DNA from: Yamagishiella unicocca
Lineage: Eukaryota; Chlorophyta; Chlorophyceae; Chlamydomonadales; Volvocaceae
Reading direction: 5' to 3'
Assembly (NCBI GenBank): GCA_003116995.1
Contig: BDSL01000046.1
Span: 620,001 to 684,000 of the forward strand
Length of the DNA stretch: 64,000 nt
This document shows positions 1 to 12,684 of this stretch, one piece after another; within the stretch, counting starts at the first letter, position 1, and every line of letters starts with the position of its first letter. The position numbers and the translations under genes were made by a program. The notes under the pieces are model-generated. The model was not told where the DNA came from. It ran no database searches and was given only the letters and a program-made list of their open reading frames with translations.

Positions 1-1668
1 CCTCCGGCCCGGCGATGCGGTTGTAGGCCGCGGCCAGGCCCACCATTCCCACCAGCACCAGCAGCCGCGGCTGCAACGCCTGGCGGTAGGCGCAGCCCAG
101 CTTGGCTACCCGCCGTAAAAGCGTGCTCTCAATCTGCGGCGGTTAGGGGGCCGGCTTCTGCATTGCTGGCGTGTGCGAGCGGCGGCCCGAGCCAGGTTGG
201 CCAGCCATGTTGGCTGGCTGGACAGCTCACACCAGCTGCATTCCGGCTCACCCACTGAAGTGCAGCGGCGCGGCGTTGTTCTCCTTGATTACCGTCAAGT
301 TTCCTCCCGACAAGAGCGTCGTGCCTAATGCCTTCCCCCGTGGCGTCAGTAAGTGCCGTTCGCCGCCTCGGTCGCGCTGACCCACACGCATTCTCCCCTC
401 CCCCCTGTCCGCCCTCCCTGCCTGCCGCCCCACCTGATCCGCCACCACCATGGGCACGATCGTGTTCCCGGTGTAGCTGTCCACGTCCCGGAACAACAGC
501 GTCAGGTACGCGTAGCTGGCGGCACTGCCGAGGAGGGCGCACAAAGCGGCCTGGCGGACGGAGGTGAGCAATGGAGCAGAAAACGATAAACGGGTCACTT
601 TTGACATGCGTTTGGCAAAGGTAATAATTTAATCGTCATTGCAAGCCTGTTCCCTGCGAAATCCTCCACATGGACCGACAAAGCCAAGCGCTTTCCTCGT
701 TCCTAACGTCCTGTCACCCGTCGAGTCCCTGGTTACGACGCCAGCCTTACCAATATGCCATCTTCCTTTCCTGATGCAAGTCGCCAGGACCCATTGAACC
801 CAGCTGCATATGCTACGCATAGCCCAAGTGTGCACTGGCCCCTCCCACTGCCATGCCTCACAACGGACGGCCTCGCTCCAGCCTCTCGCAGTGCTGTTCT
901 GCTGCATGCTGCTGCGCCACTGCCCACCCACCTGGCCGTCAACGGTCACCAGGAGGTATGCCGCTACCACAGCTCCGCATTTACGTGTGTTGTCTTTGAG
1001 CTGGTCCTTAAGGCCCTGGTACTCCTGCACATCCAAGGGGCCCGTGGGAAAAGCCAGGATGGCGGGACGCGGACCAACACGAGCGGAGCGGTGCTGGGCT
1101 CATGCCTGCTCGTGCGAGGGACCCCATTTTCCAGAGTACCAAGACTGGAGCTGACAGGAGCCAGTAGGACAACGCCAAAACGAATTGACCACGAGACAAG
1201 ATATACTGTTGTAATAGAAGAATCCTAGATGATATGCACAGCGCTACACTGAAAACCATTCCCAGTCGGAAGCTCGGAACGTCACCCGCATCCCATGGAG
1301 GCTGGCGGCGACTTACCTTCATGTATTCCTCGTCAGGACGACGTGATTGAAGATAATCATCTCCAGCGGCAGCCCTGCAAATGACAGGATCTATCTCGCA
1401 TTGGGAACCGGCAAGCTTACGCGCCGCACGCAAGGCTGTCGGTGTGCAATCCTCCCTTACTGTGGGCGGCGGCTGCGCTGGCGCATTGAAGCACCTCGGC
1501 ATGCTGATCGTAGTACAGGGCACGCCGGTCGGCCAGAAGTAGAGGGCGTGCACGACGCCCTGCGCAATTGCGATTGTAAAAGTGGCCCTTCAACCAAGCG
1601 CCAACATGAAGGACTTCACGAATTATCCAACGCACATAATTGACGCACCTCTGTTGCACGCTTGCCAT
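1..1668 (-). CDS. Plastid-targeted membrane protein, CGLD22/ATP-synthase-protein-I-like (5' part; runs off the left edge)
   Basis: Six exons join in consistent phase on the minus strand: 1649-1668, 1461-1559, 1317-1374, 932-1024, 434-550 and 1-133 (continues outside). All junctions are GT-AG. The start is the ATG at 1668-1666 (MASVQQR). The first ~45 residues are rich in Ser, Ala, Arg and Pro without acidic residues, like a chloroplast transit peptide. Then comes a charged helix (DEEYMKEYQGLKDQLKDN), a hydrophobic segment (AAYLLVTVDGQAALCALLG), a second with SYAYLTLLFRDVDSY, and a third (LLVLVGMVGLAAAYNR) before the edge. The order 'LK..L...T, hydrophobic, S-Y-YL-LL--VD' resembles the green-lineage CGLD22/UncI-like thylakoid proteins linked to ATP synthase assembly. 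That family call is from memory of the pattern and is tentative; the gene structure is well supported. It is divergently paired with CFAP58. Confidence 0.65.
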
Positions 1669-2008
1669 CTTGAAAGCACTGGACATTTTGGGTCAGATAA
1701 GGAGACGCACGGGCCACAACATGCAATTGTTTCACCTGGGACTTCACAAGAAAGCAGCGGAATTCGGACCCACACGGTTGATCACTGGCAGCTAGGAGTT
1801 GGCGCTGGCCAGAGGGTTATTGTACGGCACGTACTATGCAATTGAAGAGGAGGGAGAAAACATACTCTCGCGACATTAGCAGCAATACTGATATTAAGAC
1901 ACAAACACGCCTAACATCTCATCCTTCCATAACAACAACCACTGAAGGAACCTGACTTTACTGGATGCCATTCTTTTTAGTATAAGTTCTGAAACCCCGT
2001 AGTTGAGG
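1669..2008. promoter_or_regulatory. Divergent (bidirectional) promoter region
   Basis: These 340 bases separate the start codons of two head-to-head genes, the plastid-type membrane protein (-) and CFAP58 (+). Both 5' UTRs and both promoters must fit here. It is AT-richer than the flanking exons and has no convincing exon. No defined TATA box was identified; the assignment is by position. Confidence 0.55.
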
Positions 2009-5000
2009 ATGGCGGACGACGGTGCTCCCGTCAAGCCCAGCGAGGAGCTGGAGAACAGGGCGTATGAGGCGCTTGAGCGTGACTTTCAGGAGGTGGGCCT
2101 GCACTAAGTTCTCGCGGACATCATTTCCGGCGGCCTTCCAGCGGCTGTGGCCACGCGGCGCCTTGCAAGATTTCATATGGATATCATCCTATGCTTGCTG
2201 TGCACTAGATCGGGAGCTAGCACGTTTCTTGATGCCGAAGTGTGCTCGCGTTGCCTCCCGCGGCTGTCACATTCTGCCAGGTGCTTCAAGAGCTTGTGGG
2301 CGACAAGAGCCTTGAACGATTCCGAATTGAATACGAAAAGCTTCATCGAGCACTGAAAAAGTCGCATGGTGAGCGCGTTGCCCTTGGCGAGGTGGGACGC
2401 TCCGGGCTCTCGTCCGGTGGGGGTTTGGGAGCCATGGCAGGTCCCCCCCAACACAGGGTGTTCTGCCCCGGTTCGTTCGGTGCTTTTGGACCTCTAGTCA
2501 TCATGGGCTCGCACATGGGGGTATTCCGTGACAGTGGCACGGGCTCCCACCCGCACAGAGCCCAATGCCGCTGTGCGCCGTCAGTTACACCCCTCCGGCC
2601 CCCTACCATATTGCAGAGAGCGAGAAGCGCTTGATCAAGAAGTGCCGTGAGCTGAACGCGGAGATTGTCGCAAACGCCGCCAAGGTGCAAACTGCGCTCA
2701 AGCTCAATGAGGAGGACCAGCAAACCATCACGGCGCTCAAGAAGGAGATTGAGAAGGCCTGGAAGATGGTTGACGCCAGCCACGAGAAGGAGGCCAAGGC
2801 TAAGGAGACCATCCAGCAGCTCAAGATTGAGATTGCCAACCTTACCCGGCTAGTGGAGCAGGGCGCTGGCCTGGCTATCGGCGAGGAGACGACGCTCAAC
2901 GAGCTCCTCAAGCAGAAGGAGGAGCTCGTGCGCGAGCGCGACGCGCAGGTCGACCAGATCATGGCCCTGCGCGGTGACCTGATGGAGACGCAGGAGAAGC
3001 TGCGCGGGTCGGAGACGGAGAAGCTGCAGCTGGAGATGGACATCCAGCAGCTGAAGGACGCGGTGGCGGAGAAGAAGGCGGAGGCGGAGCGCGAGATCCG
3101 CAAGAAGGAGCGCATGGAGAAGGAGATGAAGGAGCTGCGCCAGCAGCTCGAGGTGCGCAGCTCCGAGATCAAGCAGAAGCAGCTGCAGGTCACGTCGACG
3201 GAGGAGCAGGTCTCCAAGCTTGAGCAGATGCTGAGGGAGTCCAAGCTCGCAACGGAGAAGGTGCAGAAGGAGTACAACCTGCTGAACGAGAAGATGCAGA
3301 AGCTGCATCACGACCTGGAGGAGCAGATCCACACCAACACGCAGCTGCTTGCCGAGAACTCAGCCAAGCAGGTGGAGCTCAAGGTCAAGGAGGAGGAGAT
3401 CGCAGCGATCAAGCAGGAGGCCTCCCGCGTGAACAAGCTGCGCGAGCAGACCATGAAGAAGACGAAGCAGCTGGAGGAGCAGCGCTCCGAGGTGGAGAGG
3501 GAGCGGGACACGCTGCGGGGCGAGCTCTCGGCCCTGGAGCGCGACCTGGAGTCCAAGCAGAAGGAGGTGGACACGGAGAAGAAGAAGTTGGAGGAGCTGA
3601 TGCGGGAGAGGGACGTGCTGACAAAGCTGCGGTCGCAGGTGGGTGTGAGGGGCGGGGGAGTATTGGGAGCAGGGCGGACCTGAGACACGGATGTGAAAGC
3701 AGCATAGAAGTTGATGTGAATCCGGGAAACGGAAGCGATAAAAGTACGAACGTTAAAAAGGCTTGATGCGGAAACGCTAAGTTGGTTCAGGCTGATGTGG
3801 GTGCACGCGGCTACTCGTTGGCAATGGGCGACCCTAGTACAGATTACGGCCGTTGCCGTTCAGGGACCTTCGTACTTTCAGGGACCTTCGATCAATCGAT
3901 ACATAGACAGGTCCATTATGTGCTCCTCTACTGCCACCGTTGCATAAACACGGGCAATGTATGGTCTTTGGCTGGTGCAGCGTGGGGCTGAAAGTTGTGG
4001 CGGATTTAGCGTGGGGCTGAATTTAAACGAAAAACACACACGTGGGGAAACCGGCCGGTATGCCGCTTGCAGCTGCATCAGGGGGCCGCATGCTTGCCAA
4101 CCACTGTAGCCAGGTCGTAGTGACGTGCAAGTTGTTGCCCTGGGGGGCATGTTCCTGAATGAGCTCTTCCAACGCTTGCTTGTATGGTTTGGCGAATGAC
4201 ATCGCGAATATGATGCATTTCACGGTCTAGGAAAGCCTGCAGACGCGCAGTCACTTAGTATATGGAGTAGATGCGACTGAATGCGATTAAAGCAGTGGAA
4301 GGGGGCGGGCAGGACAGGAAACGGTGCCTAGAACAAAGGCCGACGCTGACAAACGCTATTCGAAGAGATTCGCGATTAGAGGGTTGCGTTGCCACTCTTG
4401 CTTCATTGGCGGTGGAATAAGGGGAGGAATGCCAGGGGTGCAGCGTCGTGCGCAGGTGGTGGTCTCATGGCTGGCGCCATGGCATTGGGGGCGGGGGCCG
4501 GTGGGGTAAGACCCGCAAACTGTCAAACACGAGCCAATTAGCCTGACTCCCAGCCCACCGCAGCCCTCCAATTATGTCGTATGCCAGCGGAGCTCCTGCC
4601 CGGCAGCTCTTATGGCTCTCATCCTAGCCTGCCTTGTCGCTGTACAGCCGCATAACTCCTGTTTGATGTGCCGTTTCTGCCTGCCCGTGTGATGAACACT
4701 TGCAGGCGGAGAATGCGACCCTGAAGCAGGTTGATTTGATCAAGATCAACGAGAACACCAAGCGCAACCTGGAGCAGGAGATCCAGGGCTACAAGACTGA
4801 GGCGCAGAAGCAGTCCAAGCTGATTTACCAGCTGGAGAAGGAGCGCGAGAAGTACAGCATCGAGGCCAGCGAGGCATCGTCCAAGTACATGCAGGTGAGT
4901 GTGACACCAACTTGTGGATCCAAGTTAGTAATGGATATTGCGTAATCCAGGCGCGTACGTACGCTGTCTTACACTTGCCGTCACGGCATCTGCAAAATGA

Positions 5001-6911
5001 ACGCTGAACATGTTATCCAGGGTCACGTTTCGAGGGTTGGGAGTTCTATCGTTTTGGAGCCGTACTCAGCCCTGGCTCTGCCGTACTCACCCTTCAGGCC
5101 CTGGAGGAGGTCAAGCTCCGCGAGATGGCCATCATCGACCTGCAGAAGCGCATCGCGGAGGGCGAGGCGAAGCTCAAGCAGCAGCAGAACCTGTATGAAG
5201 CTGTGCGTGCCGACCGTAACCTGTACAGCAAGAACCTGATCGAGGCCCAGGACGAAATCCAAGAAATGAAGCGCAAATTCAAAATCATGCAGCACCAAAT
5301 AGAACAGCTCAAGGAGGAGATCACTGGAAAGGATCTATACCTGCTCAAAGAGCACTTTGACCACCAAAAGGCGAGTGGGGGCTGGTTATAGGTCGCACTT
5401 CCCGCTTGATGGCATATGCGTGCTTGATCTACAGCATTACCGACGGTGGGGATCACGAGCCTGTTCCTGGCGAACTCACCGTGAATCGTTTACTTTTCAG
5501 TACTTTCCCGGCATGAAACTCGTCCTCCCATCGCTGTGCTAACAGCTACTCTCGCCGGCCCTCGCCCTCGTTCGGTCGCCAGGTCATCAAGGAAAAGGAC
5601 CTGCTCCGCGGTGAGCTGGACAAGTCCAAAGCGCAGATCAAGGAGGCCGACGCCGCCATCTCGTCCCAAAAGGCCGAGATCGACAAGCTCAACCACATCA
5701 TCAACGAGGCCGACCAGGAGCGCATCCGACAAAAGAAGGAATACGACATCGTGGTCAACGAGCGCGACATTCTGGGCACGCAGCTGGTCCGCCGTAACGA
5801 CGAGCTGGCCCTGCTGTACGAAAAGATCAAGATCCAGCAGTCGACGCTCTCGAAGGGCCAGATCCAGTACCGCGACCGGCTGAATGAGATCCGCGTCCTC
5901 AAGGTCAAGCTCGCGGACCTCAAGCGCGAGCTACACATCCTCAAGTCCTCTGTGGCCAACATCGATGTGCTCAAACGTGAGGTGCACCAGCTGGGTCGCG
6001 AGCTGCTGCAAGAGCGGACGAAAGTCAAGGCGCTGTCGGAGGAGCTCGAGAACCCGCTTAACGTGCACCGATGGCGCAAGCTGGAGGGGTCGGACCCGGG
6101 AACCTACGAGATGATCCAGAAGATTCAGACATTGCAGAAGCGGCTGATCGCCAAGACCGAGGAGGTGGTCGAGAAGGACCTCCTGATCCAGGTGGGCATG
6201 TGTGCCTGGCGTTGGGTTGGGTTAGGGAAGGCGGCGGGGAAGGAAACCGTTTGAGTGGAACAAGGTTGCAGAGTACGGGTAGCACCGCTTTCTTCCGGCA
6301 GGCAGGACGTTAGCACCGAATTTCTCACGTCACTTCGTCTCGTCCGTTTGCGCTTGCAGGAGAAGGAGAAGCTGTACATGGAGCTCAAAAACATCCTGGC
6401 ACGGCAACCCGGCCCGGAGGTGGCGGAGCAGCTCAGCATCTACCAGGTAAGGGAGGGCGCGCGGGATAAGTGATGAAGGGGGCCGCACAAGACGGATCCT
6501 CGTCGACATCGCCGCGGGGGGGATGCGGACACCGAAGGATAAGTGCCGGGGGATGGTATCCCGGTCAGGCAGTTCCCACGGTCTGTGCCTGCAGTTCCAG
6601 CGCTGTGATTTCCAGCCCCTCAACCTCTCTGCCCCGGCTGCTCCCCCGTCCCACAGGCGAATCTGCGCGAAAAGACCAAGCAGATGAAGGCGATGGCGAG
6701 CGAGCTCAACATGTACCAGGCGCAGGTCAACGAGTACAAGTACGAGATCGAGCGTCTGGTGCGGGAGCTCAACGAGATGAAGCGAAAGTACTTCGAGGGC
6801 AAACGGCGAGAGCAGATGGAGCGTGAGCGCACTTTGAAGCCGCCTGCACCCTCGGCGCCGAACGCCAGCCAGCCGCGATTCACCGGCGGCGGTTTCTCCT
6901 TGTCGCAATAA
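2009..6911 (+). CDS. CFAP58: Cilia- and flagella-associated protein 58 (CFAP58/FAP58), complete
   Basis: Eight exons join in phase: 2009-2092, 2281-2368, 2617-3638, 4706-4894, 5098-5370, 5583-6191, 6360-6446, 6657-6911 (TAA). They give 868 residues, close to the ~870 of animal CFAP58. Nearly the whole protein is coiled coil with heptads rich in E, K, Q and L. Family signatures are ELVGDKSLERFRIEYEKLH near residue 30, KKCRELNAEIV near 65, KKEIEKAWKMVD near 95, LTRLVEQGAGL near 130, then KDLYLLKEHFDHQK and HILKSSVANIDVLKREVHQL in the C-terminal half. The tail is short and Pro/Ser/Gly-rich. The known role is as a coiled-coil component of motile cilia; in animals it is required for sperm flagella, and Chlamydomonas FAP58 is an axonemal protein related to FAP189 and MBO2. 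The start is the first ATG, followed by an acidic MADDGAP. Intron 5 uses a GC donor. FAP189 is the main alternative name. Confidence 0.93.
5371..5582 (+). other. GC-AG intron inside CFAP58
   Basis: Exon 5 reads in frame to AAG at 5370, followed by GCGAGT. The acceptor CAG at 5580-5582 precedes GTC ATC AAG, which continues the family sequence in phase 0. No GT donor near 5371 keeps the frame, and read-through reaches TAG within seven codons. AAG|GCGAGT fits the known minor class of GC-AG U2-type introns. Confidence 0.8.
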
Positions 6912-7066
6912 TAGAGCACCGCGCGCTTGCTGGATGTATAGTTGTGCTAGGTTGTGTTGTGCGTGGCCCTGGCCCTTGCAGCTTCACGCATGTCCTTCGC
7001 CCTGCGTCGAAGCGGCTGTGCCGTGTTGGGTGGTTGGAATTAGCGGCCACGCACGGTGCAACTGCC

Positions 7067-7071
7067 TGTAA
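7067..7071 (+). promoter_or_regulatory. TGTAA polyadenylation signal of CFAP58
   Basis: TGTAA, the volvocine polyadenylation signal, lies 156 bases after the CFAP58 stop codon and is the first such motif downstream. Confidence 0.65.
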
Positions 7072-7716
7072 TATGGGCTGCTGCTGGAGGCGGATTCCAA
7101 TTTAGAGCTCGGGTTTTGTGTGGCTGCACGGCTTGCAGCGTGTTGGGGGCGTAGGATTGTAGGCGTAGGACGGCGCATGGGTACTGATGCGGGGGAGATG
7201 TATGCCCACCGGGCACCATCCGGGTAGGGTCGACTGCATGGGTTTAGCGGGTAGGACGCGTGATCACTGCCGCTCGTGTATCGCTATGATCGCGACGTGT
7301 TGACACGTTTTACGCAGCATATCGACTTATTAGCGCCGCAGTGGTGCCCTCCCACGTTTGACCGTCATTGTTTCTCAGGTACAGAAGGGTGTGATGCGAA
7401 ATAGACACTGCTTGGTAAAAGTGGCAGGCTCCAACGGCAACGGGAACGGTGGTATTCTTAATGCCTGAGCATGGCCCAGGGTTTCGCCAGACCTTGGCTG
7501 TCGACAAGTTTGGCTGTGGGTGATTAGGCCGGAGGCACTTCCATGGTGTGTGTTCGGTGTGTGTTTGGATCGCTTCTCATGGCACCAGCCAAGGCCAGAT
7601 TTTCACTCCGTACAAATATGCCGTAGGCTGTCGCTGTCAGTTGGCCAATCGCAACATTCCCAATCGCTTAATGGCGCTCATCTGCTATATTCGTTAACAG
7701 TAAATGACTTGCATCA
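7072..7716. other. Intergenic region between CFAP58 and the F-box-like gene
   Basis: No exon with consistent splice signals or GC3 bias was seen. It should hold the promoter and 5' UTR of the downstream gene. Confidence 0.5.
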
Positions 7717-10700
7717 ATGAGTGATAGCACTGACGACACTTTCCTGGCGACCGACGAATGCGCGCTCAACGCCGACGTTCTTCAGGTATACTACGTGCTT
7801 CAATTGCTTTCTCAATGCATGTTGGTATTGAATAGCGAACATGATATCCTCGCACCTTGCGCGCATGCCAGCTGGTCGCAGCACGGCTGCCATCTCGAAG
7901 CCTTGTACAAGCGCGCGTCGTGTGCAAGGCTTGGGCGCGTATTTTCACTTCGGCATCAAGGATAATCTATGTGCAGCAGTCTGCCGTGGATACGCGTCGC
8001 GTCTTGGCTACCTTGCCGTCGCTAGGTGCGATAACCCTCCGCAACTTGGGCAACGAGGACTCCTTCGCTTCGCATCTGAGCGCGATCGCCGAACATGGTG
8101 CTGCCGTCACGCGCCTCGTCCTTGAGCAGTGCGCCTGCGCTCGCGGCGGTGGTAGGCCCGCTCCGGGTGTGGTGCCCCTACCAGCGCGCCTGCGGTCCCT
8201 GGAGTTCACCTCCACTGGCGCCTGGAATGATGCCCTGCTCAGCGGCCTGAGCGCAGTGCCGCAACTCACCCGCCTTGCAATCAGCCGAGTTTCTCTGAGC
8301 CAGTGTCGGAGCATCCCATGGAGGACTTTAAGCCGCCTGGAGCACCTGAAGCTGCGGTTGTCGCCGGACGAGCAGCAGCCGCAGCCGCATGCGCCGCTGC
8401 CTCCTCAGCCCACTGTCAGCAGCGGTGCTGCCGCAGCCGTCATAGGAGGCCCCAACCCCGGGAACCTCGAAGATGTCCACACAACTGGCTCCGCCGGGGG
8501 ACTGGTTTACGCTCTGGCGTCGCAGCTTCCAGCCTTGCAGCACCTTCGCCTGCTGGACCTCCCAAACCCTGCCGATGACCCCAGCGTTGCGACCCTCCTT
8601 GCCACCGCAGCAGCCGCGGCGACGGCGGTGGCTCCTCAAGGGGGCAGACCGCTGGCGAGTGCCTTTGGCGACAGCCTCCTGCGCCTCGAACTCGCGTTCC
8701 TGGACGCCGCTGACGATTGCGACTATTTGTGCGCCGCGGGGATCAGCCTGGGCAGGCAGCAGCGGTGGCGAGCAGACGAAAAGGCAGGACTCGGCGAGTG
8801 CAAGGGGCACGCGGGCGGCAGAGGTGGCTCAGACGGTACGGGCCTGCGCGGAGCTGTCGAGCTAGGAGTGCACGTCATAGTAGTGACAAACAACCAGAGC
8901 AGTAGTGCCAGCAGCAGCAGCAGCGGCGGCAGTAGTAGTGATAGCGGTAGTGATAGCGGTAGCGACAGCAGAAGCAGCGGCTGCAGAAGCAGCAGGAGTG
9001 TAAGTAGTAGGAGAGGCGCCCATCGCAGGTTGGGTGTGGGCACCGCACACAATGGCGGCCGTCGTAGAGGCCCACAGCAGGGCCTTGTCGACGACCTGAC
9101 TGACGACGTCGCGGGCACAATCAAGGACCTGTTGAGCAACCTCGGGTTGCGGCTGCTCATGGAGAGTCAGGCCGGGCATGCGTGCGGAGCCGCGGCCGGG
9201 ACGGGAAATGCGGGAGTGGGCAGCGATGCGGATCCAGGGCTGGCGGCAGTGTCCAGGGAGGGGGGCGGCCAGTCAGCCGGGGCCAGCCCAGGCGCCATGA
9301 CGGTGGCAGTAGTGGACGGTGCTGCTGCTGCTACTGCCCCGCAGCGCAGCAACCTCGACCAGGGCAGCAGCGGCAGTGGCAGGCGACCAGACATGGGCTG
9401 CCGCGGTGTCGGGGGCGGCCCCAGCGCGACCACGCCTGGCGGACTCGGCTGGCCCGCACTAGCGCCACACCGCGGCTGCCCGCCCGGCCCGCCCCTCGTC
9501 ACCTTGACCAGGCTGGAGGTCGTTTTGTGCTGCGACCATGCCGCGGGGGTGCTCGGCTCGCAGCCACTGGCCATGGACCTGCGGCAGCTGCCGGCACTGA
9601 GCTCGATGACCTTGAGGCTCTTCTCCAACACCGCAGCAATGAGCTTCAGCCGCGGCTGCGAGATGCAGCTGCGGGGCCTGGCCGCACTGACGAGCCTGCA
9701 GCTGCTGCGCAGCGACGGCAGCGCGGCGCCGCCGGAGCTGGGGGGCGGGCTCGCCGCGGCACTGGCGCGCGAAGCGCCGCGGCTGCGGCGGCTTGTGGTG
9801 GACGGCGCCGTCTTGACGGTGGCGGGCCCCAGGCATAGGAGCAGTGATGATGCGGTAGCGGCGGAGACGGCGCGGACGGCGGCGATGGCCGCGGCCTGCG
9901 ATCGGCCGATCCGCAGCCCAGCGGCACGTGACGCCGCCGGTGGCACGTGCAGCGCCAACCTGGCAGAGCTGTCTCGCTGCACGAGGCTGGAGTACCTCAA
10001 GCTGCGGCTGCTGCCGAACTGCCGCCTGCCGCGCTACAGCCAGACGGTGCACGCGGCGTGGCTGCCGCCCTCGCTGACGCGGCTGGAGTTGTCGCACGTG
10101 GACCTGGACACCTGGAGCCTGGCGCCGCCAGAGCAGGAGGGCCAGGTGAGGGCGCTCAGCGGCTGTGAGGAGGCGTTGTCGCCACCCCAACCTCCGGCGC
10201 AGCTAGGGGAGCCCCAGCAGGGCCCCACTGGGGCAGCCCTTGAGGGCAACGGCCATACTGCGGCAACAGCAGCTCTCAGGCCCAGCAGCAACCTCCCCCG
10301 CCTTGCGCACGCGCAGCTGCAGTTCTGTCGCATACCGGAGCTGATGTCCCTGTCGGACGCAGCTGACCTGTCGCACCTGTCGCTCAGTAACTGCACCGCC
10401 CCTGGAGCTACTGCCGCCGCCATCGCCGCCAGGTGGCCGCACCTGCAGCTCCTGTCCGTCAGCTCCCCCCTCGCCGCTCCCGCCCCGCCGCGTGTTCCCG
10501 GCCAGCAACAGCAACAACCTCCGTCGGCGTACATCATTTGGCTGCAGCACCGTGTTGAGGGGCACGTGATGGATCGGGATGCGTCCATGCTTCAGCCGGA
10601 AGATGTCGAGGCGTTGGGTGCGTTGACGGGCCTGAGGAGCCTGTTTTGGCACGCTCCGCACGCCGCAAGGGGCCTGAGCGGTGCCGCCCTGGCGCGGCTT

Positions 10701-10988
10701 TCCTGCCTCAGCGGCCTGCGTCGCCTGAGCTTGCACCTCGGGTACGACAATTCAGTTGTTCCGGAGCAGCTGCTGCAGTCGGTTGCGTGTATGGATCGGC
10801 TTGTAGAGCTAGACGTGGTGGTGGGCCATGGGCCCTGCAGGGCGGTGGTGGGCTGCGGCTCGGCAGGTGCCGCGGCCGGGGAGCGGCGTGCGCCCGGGGC
10901 CACAGAGGCGGGGTCCGGGACCGGATCACTGAGCGAAAGGTTGGCGACTGCGCTGCCCAACGCATTGGTTCACATACGACGAGATTAG
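7717..10988 (+). CDS. F-box-like, leucine-rich-repeat protein with a Ser/Gly/Asp-rich insert
   Basis: Exon 1 is 7717-7785 (23 codons, MSDSTDDTFLATDE..) and exon 2 is 7872-10988 (TAG), joined in phase 0 by an 86-base intron, giving 1,061 residues. The splice creates DVLQLVAARLPSRSLVQARV followed by VCKAWARIF, which fits an F-box (leucine, 'LP..L..R.VCK.W') at residues 19-50. Irregular leucine repeats follow, for example TRLAISRVSLSQC, LEHLKLRLSP, LQHLRLLDLPNP, LRRLVVDGAVL, LEYLKLRLLPNC, LTRLELSHVDLD and LRRLSLHLGYDN. A Ser/Gly/Asp/Arg-rich low-complexity block sits at about residues 360-405 and Ala/Gly/Pro spacers separate the repeats. F-box/LRR proteins usually select substrates for SCF ubiquitin ligases; that role is inferred here. 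The in-frame low-complexity parts could hide small introns, but none is needed to keep the frame open. Confidence 0.75.
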
Positions 10989-12684
10989 GTGGACACTCGC
11001 GGTGCAGTTCCGTTCCCAGGCGGCACTGCCTGAGGCAGGGAGCATAGGGTGCAAGGCGCAGAGCGGGCGCAAAGACAGAGCAGTGCGGGAGCTTGGCCTC
11101 GTACCGGTATTACCGGTATGACCGGTATTCGTTATAAAAGCGCACGGTGTCATGGTGGGTAGATGTGGACCATAATAACCAGAGACAGGTATGAACGTCT
11201 GATGGGCGTAACGATGGGGAGAGCCATGTGACTTGACGCAGCGACACATGCGATACGAATCGCGCCCGACCGTTGCTGCAGTCCTGCTGACCCACATGTC
11301 GCTTGTGAAGGCCTCGACCATCGCTGCTTACAGCCTCGATACATCGCGACCACAACAGCGAGAAGATTGTCACAAGGGCATGTGCACCACAGCGAACCAC
11401 AGCCACTTATGAAGTGAAACGCTTGTTTACACAATGCAATTCAAGAAAACAAAGTGCCCTCTGTCGGTTAATTTGTTATTCGTTAGCCCCCCCCGCTTCC
11501 CCCCCTTGTTATGAAATCATCAAGCCTCGGCTTAGGTACATTTGGTATCCAACTGCAGCCCAACGTGCATCAATAGTGCGCATACATTGAAGGGTTTGGG
11601 GCATTTGTCCGGTAACCCACTAATGCGTCCTTGGTTAAAGGACAGCCCCTTTTATCGGGTTTGGTCGGAGTTTTCTCTAACCGTACCATACCTTTCTCGG
11701 CCACAATGTTTTGAAGGGGCGTGGTCAATGGGGGCGCTTACGCAGCCGACCTGCCAGTATGGTTGCGGCGGGTTGCGGCCTTCACTTCCGCCACTGCCGT
11801 GCGCCCGACCCATATGGAATCAATTACAGCTTGCTTTGGAAGTTTACTGTGAAGAAGGATACCCGCGGGGCATCCGTGGCAGACACGTGTGAACTGTAGT
11901 GCACTCAACATGACCTGCAGGACCCAACGCATGGTACTCGAAGAGGTGACACCAAGTCACACGGTAACACCGACATCGCAGTGATAAGTACACGCGAGAC
12001 ACCGCCACACGGCGACACTTGCGCGATGCTCGCTCCTTACCGACCAAGCGTGTCCTTGTCTAAAATGTGCGAGGACACGACGGGCGTGTTTACGATACTC
12101 GCCGCTCATGGCTTAACTTGCAAACGTTCACGGGCTTATATTTTACGACAGTCAAATTTTTGATGACATATCTTAAGCGCAGGCGTGGGTGCGGCAAGAC
12201 AGGCGTGGGTGAGACCAGGTGAGACAGGTCCCCTTCAAAGCGTCGCAAGGGTACGTGCCGCTCATCCCCTAAGCATGCAGGTGTCATCGTAACGAGCTTC
12301 TTACCACAGTCGCAATTCGGTGTTGAAACTTAGACACAGGTTTGGTGGGGACGAGACGAAAATCAAAGTTCAGAACGTCAAGGACGAAATTTCAAAAACT
12401 ACTTTATGTAGAGATACACAGCGCCTGTATATATGCAGAGGTATATTGATAGAAGACGCCCATAGGACATCGGGTACGATGTCAGGCCCCAGTTTGGACG
12501 ACAACAATAACTAGCTGAGATGTCCACTGCTATCCATATCGTAATTTGCGACAAATACATACGTACGTAGCTGTTCTCCCCGTTGCTCATCTTGCTATCC
12601 CCTCTTGCGCCATTTCCAGACGCCAACGCTGGAAGCGTTATACTGAGGTTTGGGCGCTGGATACGTGAATACGTTGGATAAGGC
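10989..12684. other. Intergenic DNA, no supported gene
   Basis: AT-richer sequence with short frames only. A small run of ACCGGTAT-type units is at 11103-11132. No TGTAA signal for the upstream gene was found within the first ~900 bases. Confidence 0.5.

Noticed and set aside
9167..10190. Long minus-strand frames (243-277 codons)
   Set aside because: Antisense shadows of the GC-rich F-box/LRR exon; no start context or domain.
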